Source of the DNA: Candidatus Terrybacteria bacterium RIFCSPLOWO2_01_FULL_58_14
GTDB lineage: Bacteria; Patescibacteriota; Minisyncoccia; Terrybacterales; 2-01-FULL-58-14
Reading direction: 5' to 3'
DNA length: 20,344 nt
Assembly: GCA_001824745.1 (NCBI GenBank)
Contig: MHSZ01000032.1
Span: forward strand, 6,638 to 26,981
Shown: positions 1-6,230 of the stretch, one piece after another
Layout of the letters: the number at the start of each line of letters is the position of its first letter
Numbering within the stretch: position 1 is the first letter of the stretch
Notes under the pieces: generated by a model
The model's database searches: none
Told to the model about the DNA's origin: nothing
The model's input: the letters and a program-made list of their open reading frames with translations, nothing else
Program-made: the position numbers and the translations under genes

Positions 1-552
1 TGCCGTAATCCCGATTGCCACGGTAGTTGCCATGACGAGAAGGAAAGAGAGTTCGGTGCGTCGTACGGGAACTCGATAGGTTTTCGCGAGATCGGGGGCG
101 ATGGTGGTCGTAAGGAGGGCTGGCTGGAGACGCGACATCGTAACCATCGCCGCTCCGGCAACAGCGATGCCCGCGAGTGCCGCCAACGGCGTGATATCCG
201 CAATGTCCCCAAAGAGTGCTTCGAAGAGTTCATGTTCGGGCGTGATGAGAATGCCGACTGCGAGCGCTATCGTGAAAAAGACCCCGACGAGCGCTTCCAG
301 ATAGAGCCGCGTCCGGGTTTCTATAAACCAAACACCTACGACGGCTGCCGTGAGTGCGGTGAATGCTCCGAGGAAGGGGTTGAAACCGAACGTGAGTGCG
401 GCCCCCAAACCCGGGAGGGCGACATGGGTGAGCGCATCTCCTACGAGTGCTAGCCGCCGGAGGATCATGAAGGCGCCGACGTAGCCGGCGGCAGCACCTA
501 CTGCTGCGGCGAGCAGCAGTGTGGGGACGGAAATGAGAGAGGCAGTTTCCAT
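1..552 (-). CDS. znuB: Metal ABC transporter permease, ZnuB/MntB family (partial, cut by window edge)
   Basis: Membrane subunit of an ABC importer for zinc, manganese or a similar divalent metal; it would form the inner-membrane channel driven by the ATPase encoded just upstream. Reading from the ATG at 552, all 184 codons to the window edge are open. The translation is strongly hydrophobic, with about four or five membrane segments. Near residues 29-50 it carries the family signature: a short ILRRLALVGDALTHVALPGLG stretch (here split: ILRRLALVGDA then LTHVALPGLG), typical of ZnuB/MntB permeases. The ATG shares one base with the TGA of the ATPase gene (TGATG), so the two are translationally coupled. 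The C-terminal third lies outside the window. The metal cannot be decided from sequence, and no ZnuA-type binding protein is visible here. Confidence 0.9.
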   Translation of the reverse strand, partial: METASLISVPTLLLAAAVGAAAGYVGAFMILRRLALVGDALTHVALPGLGAALTFGFNPFLGAFTALTAAVVGVWFIETRTRLYLEALVGVFFTIALAVGILITPEHELFEALFGDIADITPLAALAGIAVAGAAMVTMSRLQPALLTTTIAPDLAKTYRVPVRRTELSFLLVMATTVAIGITA

Positions 553-1319
553 CACAGCATTGGGCGGGGCTTCTTTTCTCCGTCATGCGCGTAGAAGCCG
601 AGATCGTAGCCGTAAATCTTCTGAAGTGTTTCCGGTTCCAGCACTTCATGCGGGGGGCCGAAACACAGCTGCCGGTGATGGAGACATAACACTTGTTGGG
701 CATATCGGTAGACGACCGAGAGGTCGTGGGAGATAAGGAGCATTGCGAGCCCGCGTTCACGTTGAAGGCGATGGAGAAGCGCGTAGACCGATTCCTCGCC
801 GCCCACATCGAGTCCGGATGTTGGCTCATCAAACAAGAGCACGTCGGGTTCGTTGAGGAGCGCTGAAGCAATGAGGGCCTTCTGGAATTCGCCGCCGGAG
901 AGGACCCCCAGGCGTTGTTTCAGATAATGTTCGCGCAGATGCTGAAGCTCGTGTTCCGGGTCCCCTCGGTGCTCTGCGGCATGATGCGTATCGATTTCAC
1001 GGAGTACAGCGGTGATTTTTTGGAGGTCTCCGCTGCGCAGGCGGAGGAATTCTTCTACTGTGAGAGGAAAATCGCGTTCGACGGTGAGTCGTTGCGGTAC
1101 GTAACCGATGCGGACGCCCTTAGAGAAGCGGACATTGCCCTGGTAAGGTACGAGGCCCAAGATCGCTCGGAAGAGCACCGTTTTTCCCGCTCCGTTCGGT
1201 CCCACGACAGCAATCGCCTCTCCGCGGGAGAGGGTGAAGGTCACATCACTGAGCACCGGTTCCGCATTGAAAGCCACGGAAAGGCGTTCGATGCGGAGGA
1301 TGGGCTCCTGCAGCGTCAT
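552..1319 (-). CDS. znuC: Metal ABC transporter ATP-binding protein, ZnuC-like
   Basis: Cytoplasmic ATPase of the same importer, 255 residues. Visible motifs in order: Walker A GPNGAGKT (40-47), Q-loop YVPQR (Q76), signature LSGGE (140-144), Walker B VLLFDEP (160-166), D-loop SGLD (168-171) and the switch histidine in LISHD (H198). The C-terminal LCLHHRQLCFGPP region resembles ZnuC. An extra histidine-rich helical stretch lies at about 111-132, between Q-loop and signature, with His at 112, 113, 117, 123, 127 and 131. I do not recall this from typical ZnuC proteins. There is no clear Shine-Dalgarno, and a TAGAGT box lies 6 nt before the ATG, so the message may be leaderless. The metal is uncertain: Zn or Mn are both possible. 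Confidence 0.92.
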   Translation of the reverse strand: MTLQEPILRIERLSVAFNAEPVLSDVTFTLSRGEAIAVVGPNGAGKTVLFRAILGLVPYQGNVRFSKGVRIGYVPQRLTVERDFPLTVEEFLRLRSGDLQKITAVLREIDTHHAAEHRGDPEHELQHLREHYLKQRLGVLSGGEFQKALIASALLNEPDVLLFDEPTSGLDVGGEESVYALLHRLQRERGLAMLLISHDLSVVYRYAQQVLCLHHRQLCFGPPHEVLEPETLQKIYGYDLGFYAHDGEKKPRPML

Positions 1320-1325
1320 GGTTGT

Positions 1326-1360
1326 ACTCTAGCAGGATCTTTCTGCAACAGGCAGGATCT
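1326..1360 (-). promoter_or_regulatory. Candidate promoter and direct-repeat operator of the metal transporter operon
   Basis: On the minus strand, TAGAGT (1331 to 1326) looks like a -10 box and ends 6 nt before the znuC ATG. Immediately upstream, the 9-mer AGATCCTGC occurs twice (plus-strand positions 1332-1340 and 1352-1360), 20 bp apart, so both copies face the same side of the helix. That is the geometry of a repressor operator, and metal transport operons are commonly repressed by Fur/Zur/MntR-type regulators. The repeat does not match a Fur/Zur palindrome I know. I see no convincing -35 box. Confidence 0.4.
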
Positions 1361-1435
1361 CGACAAGAGGATAAGGATATGGCATGATTTTTTCAGGTAC
1401 CCTGACAACCCATTCTGTAAAGGAGGTGCGTGGAG

Positions 1436-2608
1436 ATGCCTGTTCCCCAGCGCGATGTTGCCATCGTGCTCGCCGGAGGCCACGTGAACGGGGCCTTTAC
1501 CGCGACCGGTTTTCTCAAACGACTCCGCGAGAGTTCGCTTTGGCCGCGGGTCGGAACGATCTTCGCGACCTCTTCGGGAGGGCTCGTGGGGACGTTCGCA
1601 GCACTCGACCGTCTGGATGACCTCGAGAAGTTCCTTCTTGGGCTTCAGCCCAGCGATATCTTCCGCCCGAGACCGCTTTTTGCCGTTCTCTTTCGAGGAC
1701 CGCAGGAGTTCGTGCTACCCGCGACCGTCGTAAAGCGCGTAGGACCCCTTGAGCATCTCGCGGAAGAGCTCTCGATCGCTTCTCGGGAACTCGTCGTCAT
1801 CGTCACGGACATCGGCGGCGCGGCCCAGGAAAGTCGACAGATCCAGCGGTTCCCGCTTCGCCAGTTCGAGGTCGCCTACTCTTCGAGGACAACGTCTCCT
1901 CAGGTGATGGCGAATGCGATATTCGCATCCGCGGCGATCCCGGGCTACGTGGAACCCATCGTCGTGGACGGCGTGATCGGCGTGGACGGGGGATGGGTAC
2001 GCAACTATCCTCTCGCGCACGCTTTTGAGCGACTCGAAGTGTCGACGATCGTATCCTGCAGCCATCGCTCTGGGGTCTCGACACCGAAGGGCGATGGATT
2101 CGTCGCCAGCGCGCTCAAGCCCGCGTTGCCCTTTCTGAAGCCGTTCCGCTATGTTCCCGGCATCGGCACGCTCGTGGGAGAACTCGAGCAGGCGCTAGAA
2201 CGGCGTCAGCGCGGTTTTCCGGTGGATCTCACCGACGTGTTGCTCCGCCTCGGAAGCATCACGATCACGAGGAATATGGCATTCGAGGATATCCTGGCGG
2301 ACGAGAAAGACCGATCTGTCGACGCCCTCTTCGCGCTCGAGCATGACGTGCGAACGATGGCGCGGGCTTCGGGAGGCGACGGGAACCTCGATTCGGCTAT
2401 CGCGGCCCGTTTCTTGGCGGCTGACTTCGCGTTCCGCCACGACCGCAAACTCGAACGTTTTGAGGTTTGCGTCACGCCGCCTCGGGGAATCGATCTTGAT
2501 CCCGGTCCTCGACGCCTGCGGCCGTGGAGGATGGAGGAAAAGCGAGCTCTCATCGCTCGCGGTTACGCGCTCACCGATCAAGCGCTCCGGACGCGCGGTA
2601 TTCGATGA
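1436..2608 (+). CDS. Patatin-like phospholipase/acyl hydrolase family protein
   Basis: Predicted serine acyl hydrolase using the Ser-Asp dyad of patatins. The oxyanion-type glycine loop is in VLAGGHVNGAF (11-21). The nucleophile elbow reads ATSSGG (44-49), so Ser46 is the likely nucleophile, with alanine replacing the usual first glycine of GxSxG. The dyad aspartate is in VDGGWVRNYP (D184, DGG form). The 390-residue length is larger than the bare domain, and the C-terminal 180 residues are not recognised. An in-frame GTG at 1430 leaves only 3 nt after AGGAGG (1421-1426), while ATG 1436 has a 9-nt spacing, so I chose ATG. There is no signal peptide, so it is likely cytoplasmic. A strong terminator follows; the gene is probably monocistronic. 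Substrate (phospholipid or other acyl ester) is unknown. Confidence 0.85.
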   Translation: MPVPQRDVAIVLAGGHVNGAFTATGFLKRLRESSLWPRVGTIFATSSGGLVGTFAALDRLDDLEKFLLGLQPSDIFRPRPLFAVLFRGPQEFVLPATVVKRVGPLEHLAEELSIASRELVVIVTDIGGAAQESRQIQRFPLRQFEVAYSSRTTSPQVMANAIFASAAIPGYVEPIVVDGVIGVDGGWVRNYPLAHAFERLEVSTIVSCSHRSGVSTPKGDGFVASALKPALPFLKPFRYVPGIGTLVGELEQALERRQRGFPVDLTDVLLRLGSITITRNMAFEDILADEKDRSVDALFALEHDVRTMARASGGDGNLDSAIAARFLAADFAFRHDRKLERFEVCVTPPRGIDLDPGPRRLRPWRMEEKRALIARGYALTDQALRTRGIR

Positions 2609-2615
2609 AATATGT

Positions 2616-2652
2616 ACGCCCCGACATCACGTCGGGGCGTCTCTTTATTCCC
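2616..2652 (+). terminator. Rho-independent terminator after the patatin-like gene
   Basis: Perfect 10-bp stem ACGCCCCGAC (2616-2625) / GTCGGGGCGT (2631-2640) with a 5-nt loop, followed by the T-rich CTCTTTATT. It begins 7 nt after the stop codon. Confidence 0.88.
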
Positions 2653-2674
2653 ACGCGAGCGTGGTGAAACACTT

Positions 2675-2748
2675 CAGCGCTCCGCGGTGCGCCCCTTGAG
2701 AACCCAGACCCAAGCCCAACCATTCTCAAGGGCCGCCTCGCTCCGCTG
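2675..2748 (+). repeat. Palindromic repeat element, copy A (intergenic)
   Basis: The core is a 10-bp hairpin CCCTTGAGAA (2693-2702) / TTCTCAAGGG (2723-2732) enclosing a 20-nt loop (2703-2722) that contains AGACCC and GCCCAACCA. A weaker outer stem CAGCG (2675-2679) / CGCTG (2744-2748) closes a unit of about 74 nt. The loop matches the copy inside pcm at 18 of 20 positions, while the stem sequences differ but remain paired. It lies downstream of the patatin-like gene's terminator, so it is not needed for termination of that gene. No protein is encoded. Confidence 0.8.
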
Positions 2749-2816
2749 CACATTCCGCTTTTGTCTCGATATCGCGGAGGATGTCTTCGGCATTCACCAA
2801 ACTTCTTCGCGCTGCG

Positions 2817-2846
2817 TTGACGAACAACGCCGCCTTGTGATAGGGT
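2817..2846 (+). promoter_or_regulatory. Candidate promoter of the metallophosphoesterase gene
   Basis: TTGACG (2817-2822) is followed by an 18-bp spacer and TAGGGT (2841-2846), with a TG one base before the -10 (extended -10). The transcript would have a leader of about 40 nt before the ATG at 2891. The same TAGGGT/TAGGAT form of -10 recurs before folD and rplJ. Confidence 0.55.
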
Positions 2847-2890
2847 AAGGCAACGAGATCGTTGTCAAGTAGGCAAAAAGGAGGAGCGTC

Positions 2891-4942
2891 ATGGCGAAAA
2901 GGAGCCGTGTGCGCACGACGGTGCGGGTGGGCGTTATTTCCCGCATCGACTTCATGAGCGCGGGATACCGACGGGGGCTGCTCGAGGCGGCATTCGAGAA
3001 GTTCCGCCTCGCGGACGTTCGCTTTATCGTGATCGCGGGCGGGCTCATCTCCAACCGCGATTTCGCGCGATATCGCAGGACTGTCGAGGAGCAGGCGAAA
3101 GCCGAGCTTCGCGCGTCGGCCGCGATAGAGCGGGAGAAACCGAAGGACGAGCGTCAGCCGGTTGAGTCCTCAAAGGACTTGCGGGAACGAATTCGTGACG
3201 CGACGCTTCAGTGTGCCGCAGAAAAGCTCGCCGAAGCTATTCCGCAGATGCAGGACGCAAGCGGCAAGCCGGTGAAGATCTACATCGTGACCGCGCCGGC
3301 GCTGAACTACGACGGCGCGCCCGGCACGGACATCGCGGAGCGTTTGAGCATGCTTCGCCCCGAGATCTTCTATTGGGGCCGCGAGGATTCGCGTTTCCCG
3401 CTCCAGAATCTCCGGCGTGCCGATGGCAGCGAGAAGGACTTCTGGCTCGTCCAGCCGGTTAAAGCGGCGTGGCGGTCGAAGTACTACTCGAACCGACCCG
3501 ACCGGCTTGTGGAGGACAAAGAGATGCAGACCTCGCAGGGGCTGCCCGACTTGTGGCTCTCTGACTGCGGAGCGGTCTTCATGATGCGTCCGCAAGGACA
3601 ACTCTCGCGCATGCGGGTGTCTCCTCCGGGACTGCACCGACTGCAAGAAGTGACGACTTCGGAGAACCAAGTCGGCGTGTGCGTGCTGGAGTTCTCCGAC
3701 CGCGACGCGGTTCCGGTCTGGATGAATGCCTTCAAGGACTTTTTGGCCAGAGAGCGTTCTCTCATTCCGGCCCCCGAGGGCGCCACCGCTTTACAGCTTG
3801 CGATTTTTCGACAGATCGCCGATCATCCCTCCACGATCGGGATGCTCGAGAGCGCGCTCCATCGAAGCCGCAAGACCATCGAAGCGGCACTGGCGGACTA
3901 CGCACGAGTGTCGCGGCAGCCGCCCATCGTCTTTGATGAGGCGTCCAAGAAGTACGACTTCGCTAGGGCGTGGATGCAAGAGACCATGCGCTATCCCGTC
4001 GTGGATCGCGCAGCGCTTACCGTCGATCGGATGGTGGCGTTTGGGTGCCTGCATGCCGGATACCTCAGCACGCAGTATCGCTGGTGGGTCAACCGCCTGC
4101 CGGAACTCATCCTCGAAAACGGCGCGACGATCCTCGTGGGCTGCGGGGATTACATCGCAGGGCTGAAGCACAACCTGCACCTTCGAGGCGAGGTCTTCGC
4201 GGGCTTCAACTACACCCAACAAGAGAAGCTCGCCGCCCGGCTTGTCGGGAGCGTGATGTTCAAGGTCTTCGACGCGCGCCTTACGAAAGCTTTGTCGAGC
4301 AGGCAGAGGCGTCCCAGCGAAGCGGTGCTCACCGCTGCTGTCGAGGCGGCACTCCTCGAGTTTCTTTTCTTCGAGGGGAACCACGACAAGTGGCTGACGG
4401 ACGCCGGCGTTGATCCGCTCGCGACCTTCGAGCCGCATCTCGTGGAATACCTCACGGAGAAGATCGAGTCGTACCTGCGCGAGAAGGGGCTTGCCCTTTG
4501 TGATGTCGCCGGTATCGTCCGCCGACACGTGGTGTTTGCAAACGAGCATCGTTTGCCATCCGGCCTCGTCCTCGGGATCAACCATCCCGAAATGGGGCGG
4601 GCGCAGACATCGTCGCTCCGGACGCAGCACACGATGAAGGCACGGCCGAACTGTCACATCGTGGCGCTTGCGAACTTCCACGAAACCATCATGATTCAGG
4701 AGTACAACGCGGAGCTCGGCCAGCGCGTGGGGCTTCAGGTTGGGACGGTCACATCCGGGACAGAGTTTGAGGACGGAAAACTCAAGGTCGTCGACACCGG
4801 GGTTGCGTTCCTGGACGCGTACTCGTCTGACGGAAGGATTCTGGTGACGCGAACGGTTTTCGAGGGGCCGCGTCCCGATGAAATCGAGAACCGCGAGCGC
4901 GACGAAATCTTCCGCGACTTTCTGGGGAAAATCGGCGTCTAA
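2891..4942 (+). CDS. Calcineurin-like metallophosphoesterase-related protein with degenerate N-terminal half
   Basis: This 683-residue protein probably hydrolyses a phosphoester, perhaps in nucleic acid; its substrate is unknown. The C-terminal part (about 375-660) shows the metallophosphoesterase motif order: GCLHAG (385-390), GCGDYIAG (417-424), EGNHDKW (495-501), NHPEMG (564-569) and ANFHE (594-598). The first motif has Cys386 where the metal-binding Asp of DxH is expected. The N-terminal part (about 12-55, then 128-145) reads like a second, degraded copy: VGVISRIDF and IAGGLISNRD resemble DxH and GDL motifs with their metal ligands lost. Residues 300-340 look like a helix-turn-helix. The start follows AAGGAGG with good spacing. 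It has its own promoter and terminator. DNA polymerase small subunit-like or Mre11-like roles are possible but unproven. Confidence 0.65.
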   Translation: MAKRSRVRTTVRVGVISRIDFMSAGYRRGLLEAAFEKFRLADVRFIVIAGGLISNRDFARYRRTVEEQAKAELRASAAIEREKPKDERQPVESSKDLRERIRDATLQCAAEKLAEAIPQMQDASGKPVKIYIVTAPALNYDGAPGTDIAERLSMLRPEIFYWGREDSRFPLQNLRRADGSEKDFWLVQPVKAAWRSKYYSNRPDRLVEDKEMQTSQGLPDLWLSDCGAVFMMRPQGQLSRMRVSPPGLHRLQEVTTSENQVGVCVLEFSDRDAVPVWMNAFKDFLARERSLIPAPEGATALQLAIFRQIADHPSTIGMLESALHRSRKTIEAALADYARVSRQPPIVFDEASKKYDFARAWMQETMRYPVVDRAALTVDRMVAFGCLHAGYLSTQYRWWVNRLPELILENGATILVGCGDYIAGLKHNLHLRGEVFAGFNYTQQEKLAARLVGSVMFKVFDARLTKALSSRQRRPSEAVLTAAVEAALLEFLFFEGNHDKWLTDAGVDPLATFEPHLVEYLTEKIESYLREKGLALCDVAGIVRRHVVFANEHRLPSGLVLGINHPEMGRAQTSSLRTQHTMKARPNCHIVALANFHETIMIQEYNAELGQRVGLQVGTVTSGTEFEDGKLKVVDTGVAFLDAYSSDGRILVTRTVFEGPRPDEIENRERDEIFRDFLGKIGV

Positions 4943-4955
4943 CGCAAAGACGCTT

Positions 4956-4989
4956 GTGCCCTCCGAGTAATCGGAGGGCACTTTCTTTT
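4956..4989 (+). terminator. Rho-independent terminator after the metallophosphoesterase gene
   Basis: Perfect 11-bp stem GTGCCCTCCGA (4956-4966) / TCGGAGGGCAC (4971-4981), GTAA loop, then TTTCTTTT. It lies 13 nt after the stop codon. Confidence 0.93.
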
Positions 4990-4991
4990 GC

Positions 4992-5030
4992 GAAATTTGC
5001 CTGCGAGCGGAGCGAGGATGTGCAAATTTC
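4992..5030. repeat. Inverted repeat in the 336-nt intergenic region
   Basis: GAAATTTGC (4992-5000) and GCAAATTTC (5022-5030) form a perfect 9-bp stem around a 21-nt loop rich in GAGCGGAGCGAG. It sits just after the preceding gene's terminator and has no T-tract, so a second terminator is unlikely. It belongs to the gene-free stretch 4943-5278, whose other contents are the terminator, a diverged 99-bp repeat and a promoter-like repeat. Confidence 0.6.
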
Positions 5031-5046
5031 AAATCCGCCGTAGGTG

Positions 5047-5145
5047 GTTCGGCGCGGCTCACCACAAGCTTTGCGGCATGGTTGGCCTGCGACGCATTGC
5101 GTAGTCACGCGGCCCTGCTTGCCCCGAGCAGTGTCGAGGGGCGGA
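5047..5145 (+). repeat. Diverged intergenic repeat family 2, copy 1
   Basis: This 99-nt stretch aligns with 13375-13473. The end GCCCCGAGCAGTG (5121-5133) is identical in both, and the next 12 bases match at 9 positions. Across 5047-5090 I count about 34 of 44 matches to the other copy, mostly transitions; the middle is poorly conserved. No reading frame is shared between the copies without stops, so it looks like a non-coding repeat. Confidence 0.5.
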
Positions 5146-5173
5146 TAACCTTCAAGTTCCCCCCCCGTGCGTC

Positions 5174-5214
5174 CCTGCTTGCGTAAAGCTGGGCCGCGGG
5201 ATATGGTGCGGGCG
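5174..5214 (+). promoter_or_regulatory. 41-bp promoter-like repeat, copy 1, upstream of the dockerin gene
   Basis: These 41 bp are identical to 6090-6130. They contain TTGCGT (5179-5184), an exact 17-bp spacer and TATGGT (5202-5207), the layout of a sigma70-type promoter. Transcription would start near 5214, giving a leader of about 65 nt for the gene at 5279. The identity covers the spacer as well as the boxes, suggesting a recent duplication or a shared operator. Confidence 0.6.
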
Positions 5215-5278
5215 GAACTGCTCTCTGAGAATCTAAAAACTGCGCGGAAATATTCGTCTTGAGGGAGGGCGAAGAACG

Positions 5279-6031
5279 ATGCGGTTTTGGTGGCTAGGGG
5301 TAGTAGTTGGTACTCTCGCGCTGCTGTGGGCGCTTACGAGCTACGCAGCCGGTTCCTTGCGGGGCGACGTGAACGACGACGGAGGCGTTACCCCTCTGGA
5401 TGCGCTGTTGATCCTCCAATTCGACGCCGGCATCATCGGTGCGCTTCCCGACGAAATTTCGACTGGGGAATCTGTTCTCTTACAAGGTGACGTGGACGGC
5501 GATGGAAACGTGACTCCAGTGGATGCGCTGATGATCCTTCAGCTGGACGCCGGCGTGATCGCGACACTTCCCGATAAGCCGACGCCAACTCCGGTTCCCG
5601 GCGGTGACCGTAGCTTATTGCCGCTGCCTGACGGCTTCACGGTGAATCGGTCGGGCTGCTCACGCGACGGGGCCTGTATCTCACGAGGAACCGTGGCTTT
5701 CTATGCTGCGTCGACGCGAGAAGCGGTTGTGCGCGAAACGACCGCTGAACTCGTCGTGATGCACGAGACCTGCCATGCGCACCAGCACCGCACATTGCTC
5801 GATGCCGGTCTCGGTGCGGCGTTTGACAAATGGGCCACTGACACTGAAGAGGGTCAGAGTTACGTGGAGGCGGCACAGCAAGAGACCGGTCCGTGGGCGA
5901 TATGGGCATTGTCAGTTTATATCTGGACGGAAAACTTCGCAGGACAATGCGCAAACTACTACCTACGGCCGGAAGCCCTCGCACGGAATGCACCGGTGAC
6001 ATATGAATGGATGCGCGGCCACCTTCCTTAG
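5279..6031 (+). CDS. Secreted dockerin-like protein with HExxH zincin motif
   Basis: 250 residues. An N-terminal signal peptide (about 1-24, hydrophobic core then YAAG) predicts export. Two dockerin type I-like calcium-binding repeats follow: GDVNDDGGVTPLDALLILQ (29-47) and GDVDGDGNVTPVDALMILQ (70-88), each ending with an AG.I..LP segment. A proline/threonine linker (100-109) leads to a C-terminal domain with HETCH (162-166), a zinc-metalloprotease HExxH motif, and ENFAGQ (219-224), where E219 is a plausible third zinc ligand. Four cysteines (127, 133, 165, 224) could form disulfides. Dockerins usually dock to cohesins; none is visible here. Peptidase activity is inferred from HExxH only. The ATG follows GAGGGAGGG, 12 or so nt upstream. 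Confidence 0.8.
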   Translation: MRFWWLGVVVGTLALLWALTSYAAGSLRGDVNDDGGVTPLDALLILQFDAGIIGALPDEISTGESVLLQGDVDGDGNVTPVDALMILQLDAGVIATLPDKPTPTPVPGGDRSLLPLPDGFTVNRSGCSRDGACISRGTVAFYAASTREAVVRETTAELVVMHETCHAHQHRTLLDAGLGAAFDKWATDTEEGQSYVEAAQQETGPWAIWALSVYIWTENFAGQCANYYLRPEALARNAPVTYEWMRGHLP

Positions 6032-6050
6032 GCCCGACATCTTACAGGCG

Positions 6051-6081
6051 GGCCCCGTATATACGGGGCCGCTTCTTTCTT
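6051..6081 (+). terminator. Terminator after the dockerin gene
   Basis: The perfect 20-bp palindrome GGCCCCGTATATACGGGGCC (6051-6070) is followed by GCTTCTTTCTT. An alternative stem, GGCCCG (6031-6036) with CGGGCC (6049-6054), overlaps its left arm, so both cannot form at once. Confidence 0.8.
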
Positions 6082-6089
6082 GATCCGTT

Positions 6090-6130
6090 CCTGCTTGCGT
6101 AAAGCTGGGCCGCGGGATATGGTGCGGGCG
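6090..6130 (+). promoter_or_regulatory. 41-bp promoter-like repeat, copy 2, upstream of the 138-residue protein and AAA+ gene
   Basis: Identical to 5174-5214, with TTGCGT (6095-6100), a 17-bp spacer and TATGGT (6118-6123). Transcription would start near 6130, leaving a leader of about 100 nt that folds into two hairpins before the Shine-Dalgarno. The two copies imply co-regulation of the dockerin gene and the AAA+ operon. Confidence 0.6.
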
Positions 6131-6157
6131 AGAAGCGCCCTTTGTCAAATTAGGTAT

Positions 6158-6212
6158 TCCCGCTACGAGCGGGATGCTCAATCTCGCAGTCCGCCTGAGG
6201 CGGAGCGAGATT
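6158..6212 (+). promoter_or_regulatory. Structured 5' leader with two hairpins
   Basis: The first hairpin is TCCCGCT (6158-6164) / AGCGGGA (6168-6174). The second is longer: AATCTCGC (6180-6187) / GCGAGATT (6205-6212), enclosing TCCGCC (6190-6195) / GGCGGA (6199-6204) with a 2-nt bulge. It ends 5 nt before AGGAGG (6218-6223). Neither has a T-tract, so these look like leader folds that could affect ribosome access or message stability. It matches no riboswitch class I know. Confidence 0.5.
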
Positions 6213-6230
6213 GGCACAGGAGGTGCGTGC

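Noticed and set aside
230..871. Minus-strand open frame of 213 residues
   Set aside because: It overlaps znuB and znuC in another frame, and both have clear family motifs.
3791..5065. 424-residue open frame on the minus strand opposite the metallophosphoesterase gene
   Set aside because: It mirrors a well-supported plus-strand gene with promoter, ribosome site and motifs; it shows no recognisable domain and runs through the plus-strand terminator.
5174..6130. The two 41-bp repeats as ends of an insertion element
   Set aside because: The enclosed DNA encodes only the dockerin protein with its own terminator; there is no transposase, no inverted termini and no visible target duplication.
6174..6230. 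ATG 6174 as the start of the 138-residue protein
   Set aside because: The leader hairpin and AGGAGG would be inside the gene; GTG 6231 has ideal spacing.
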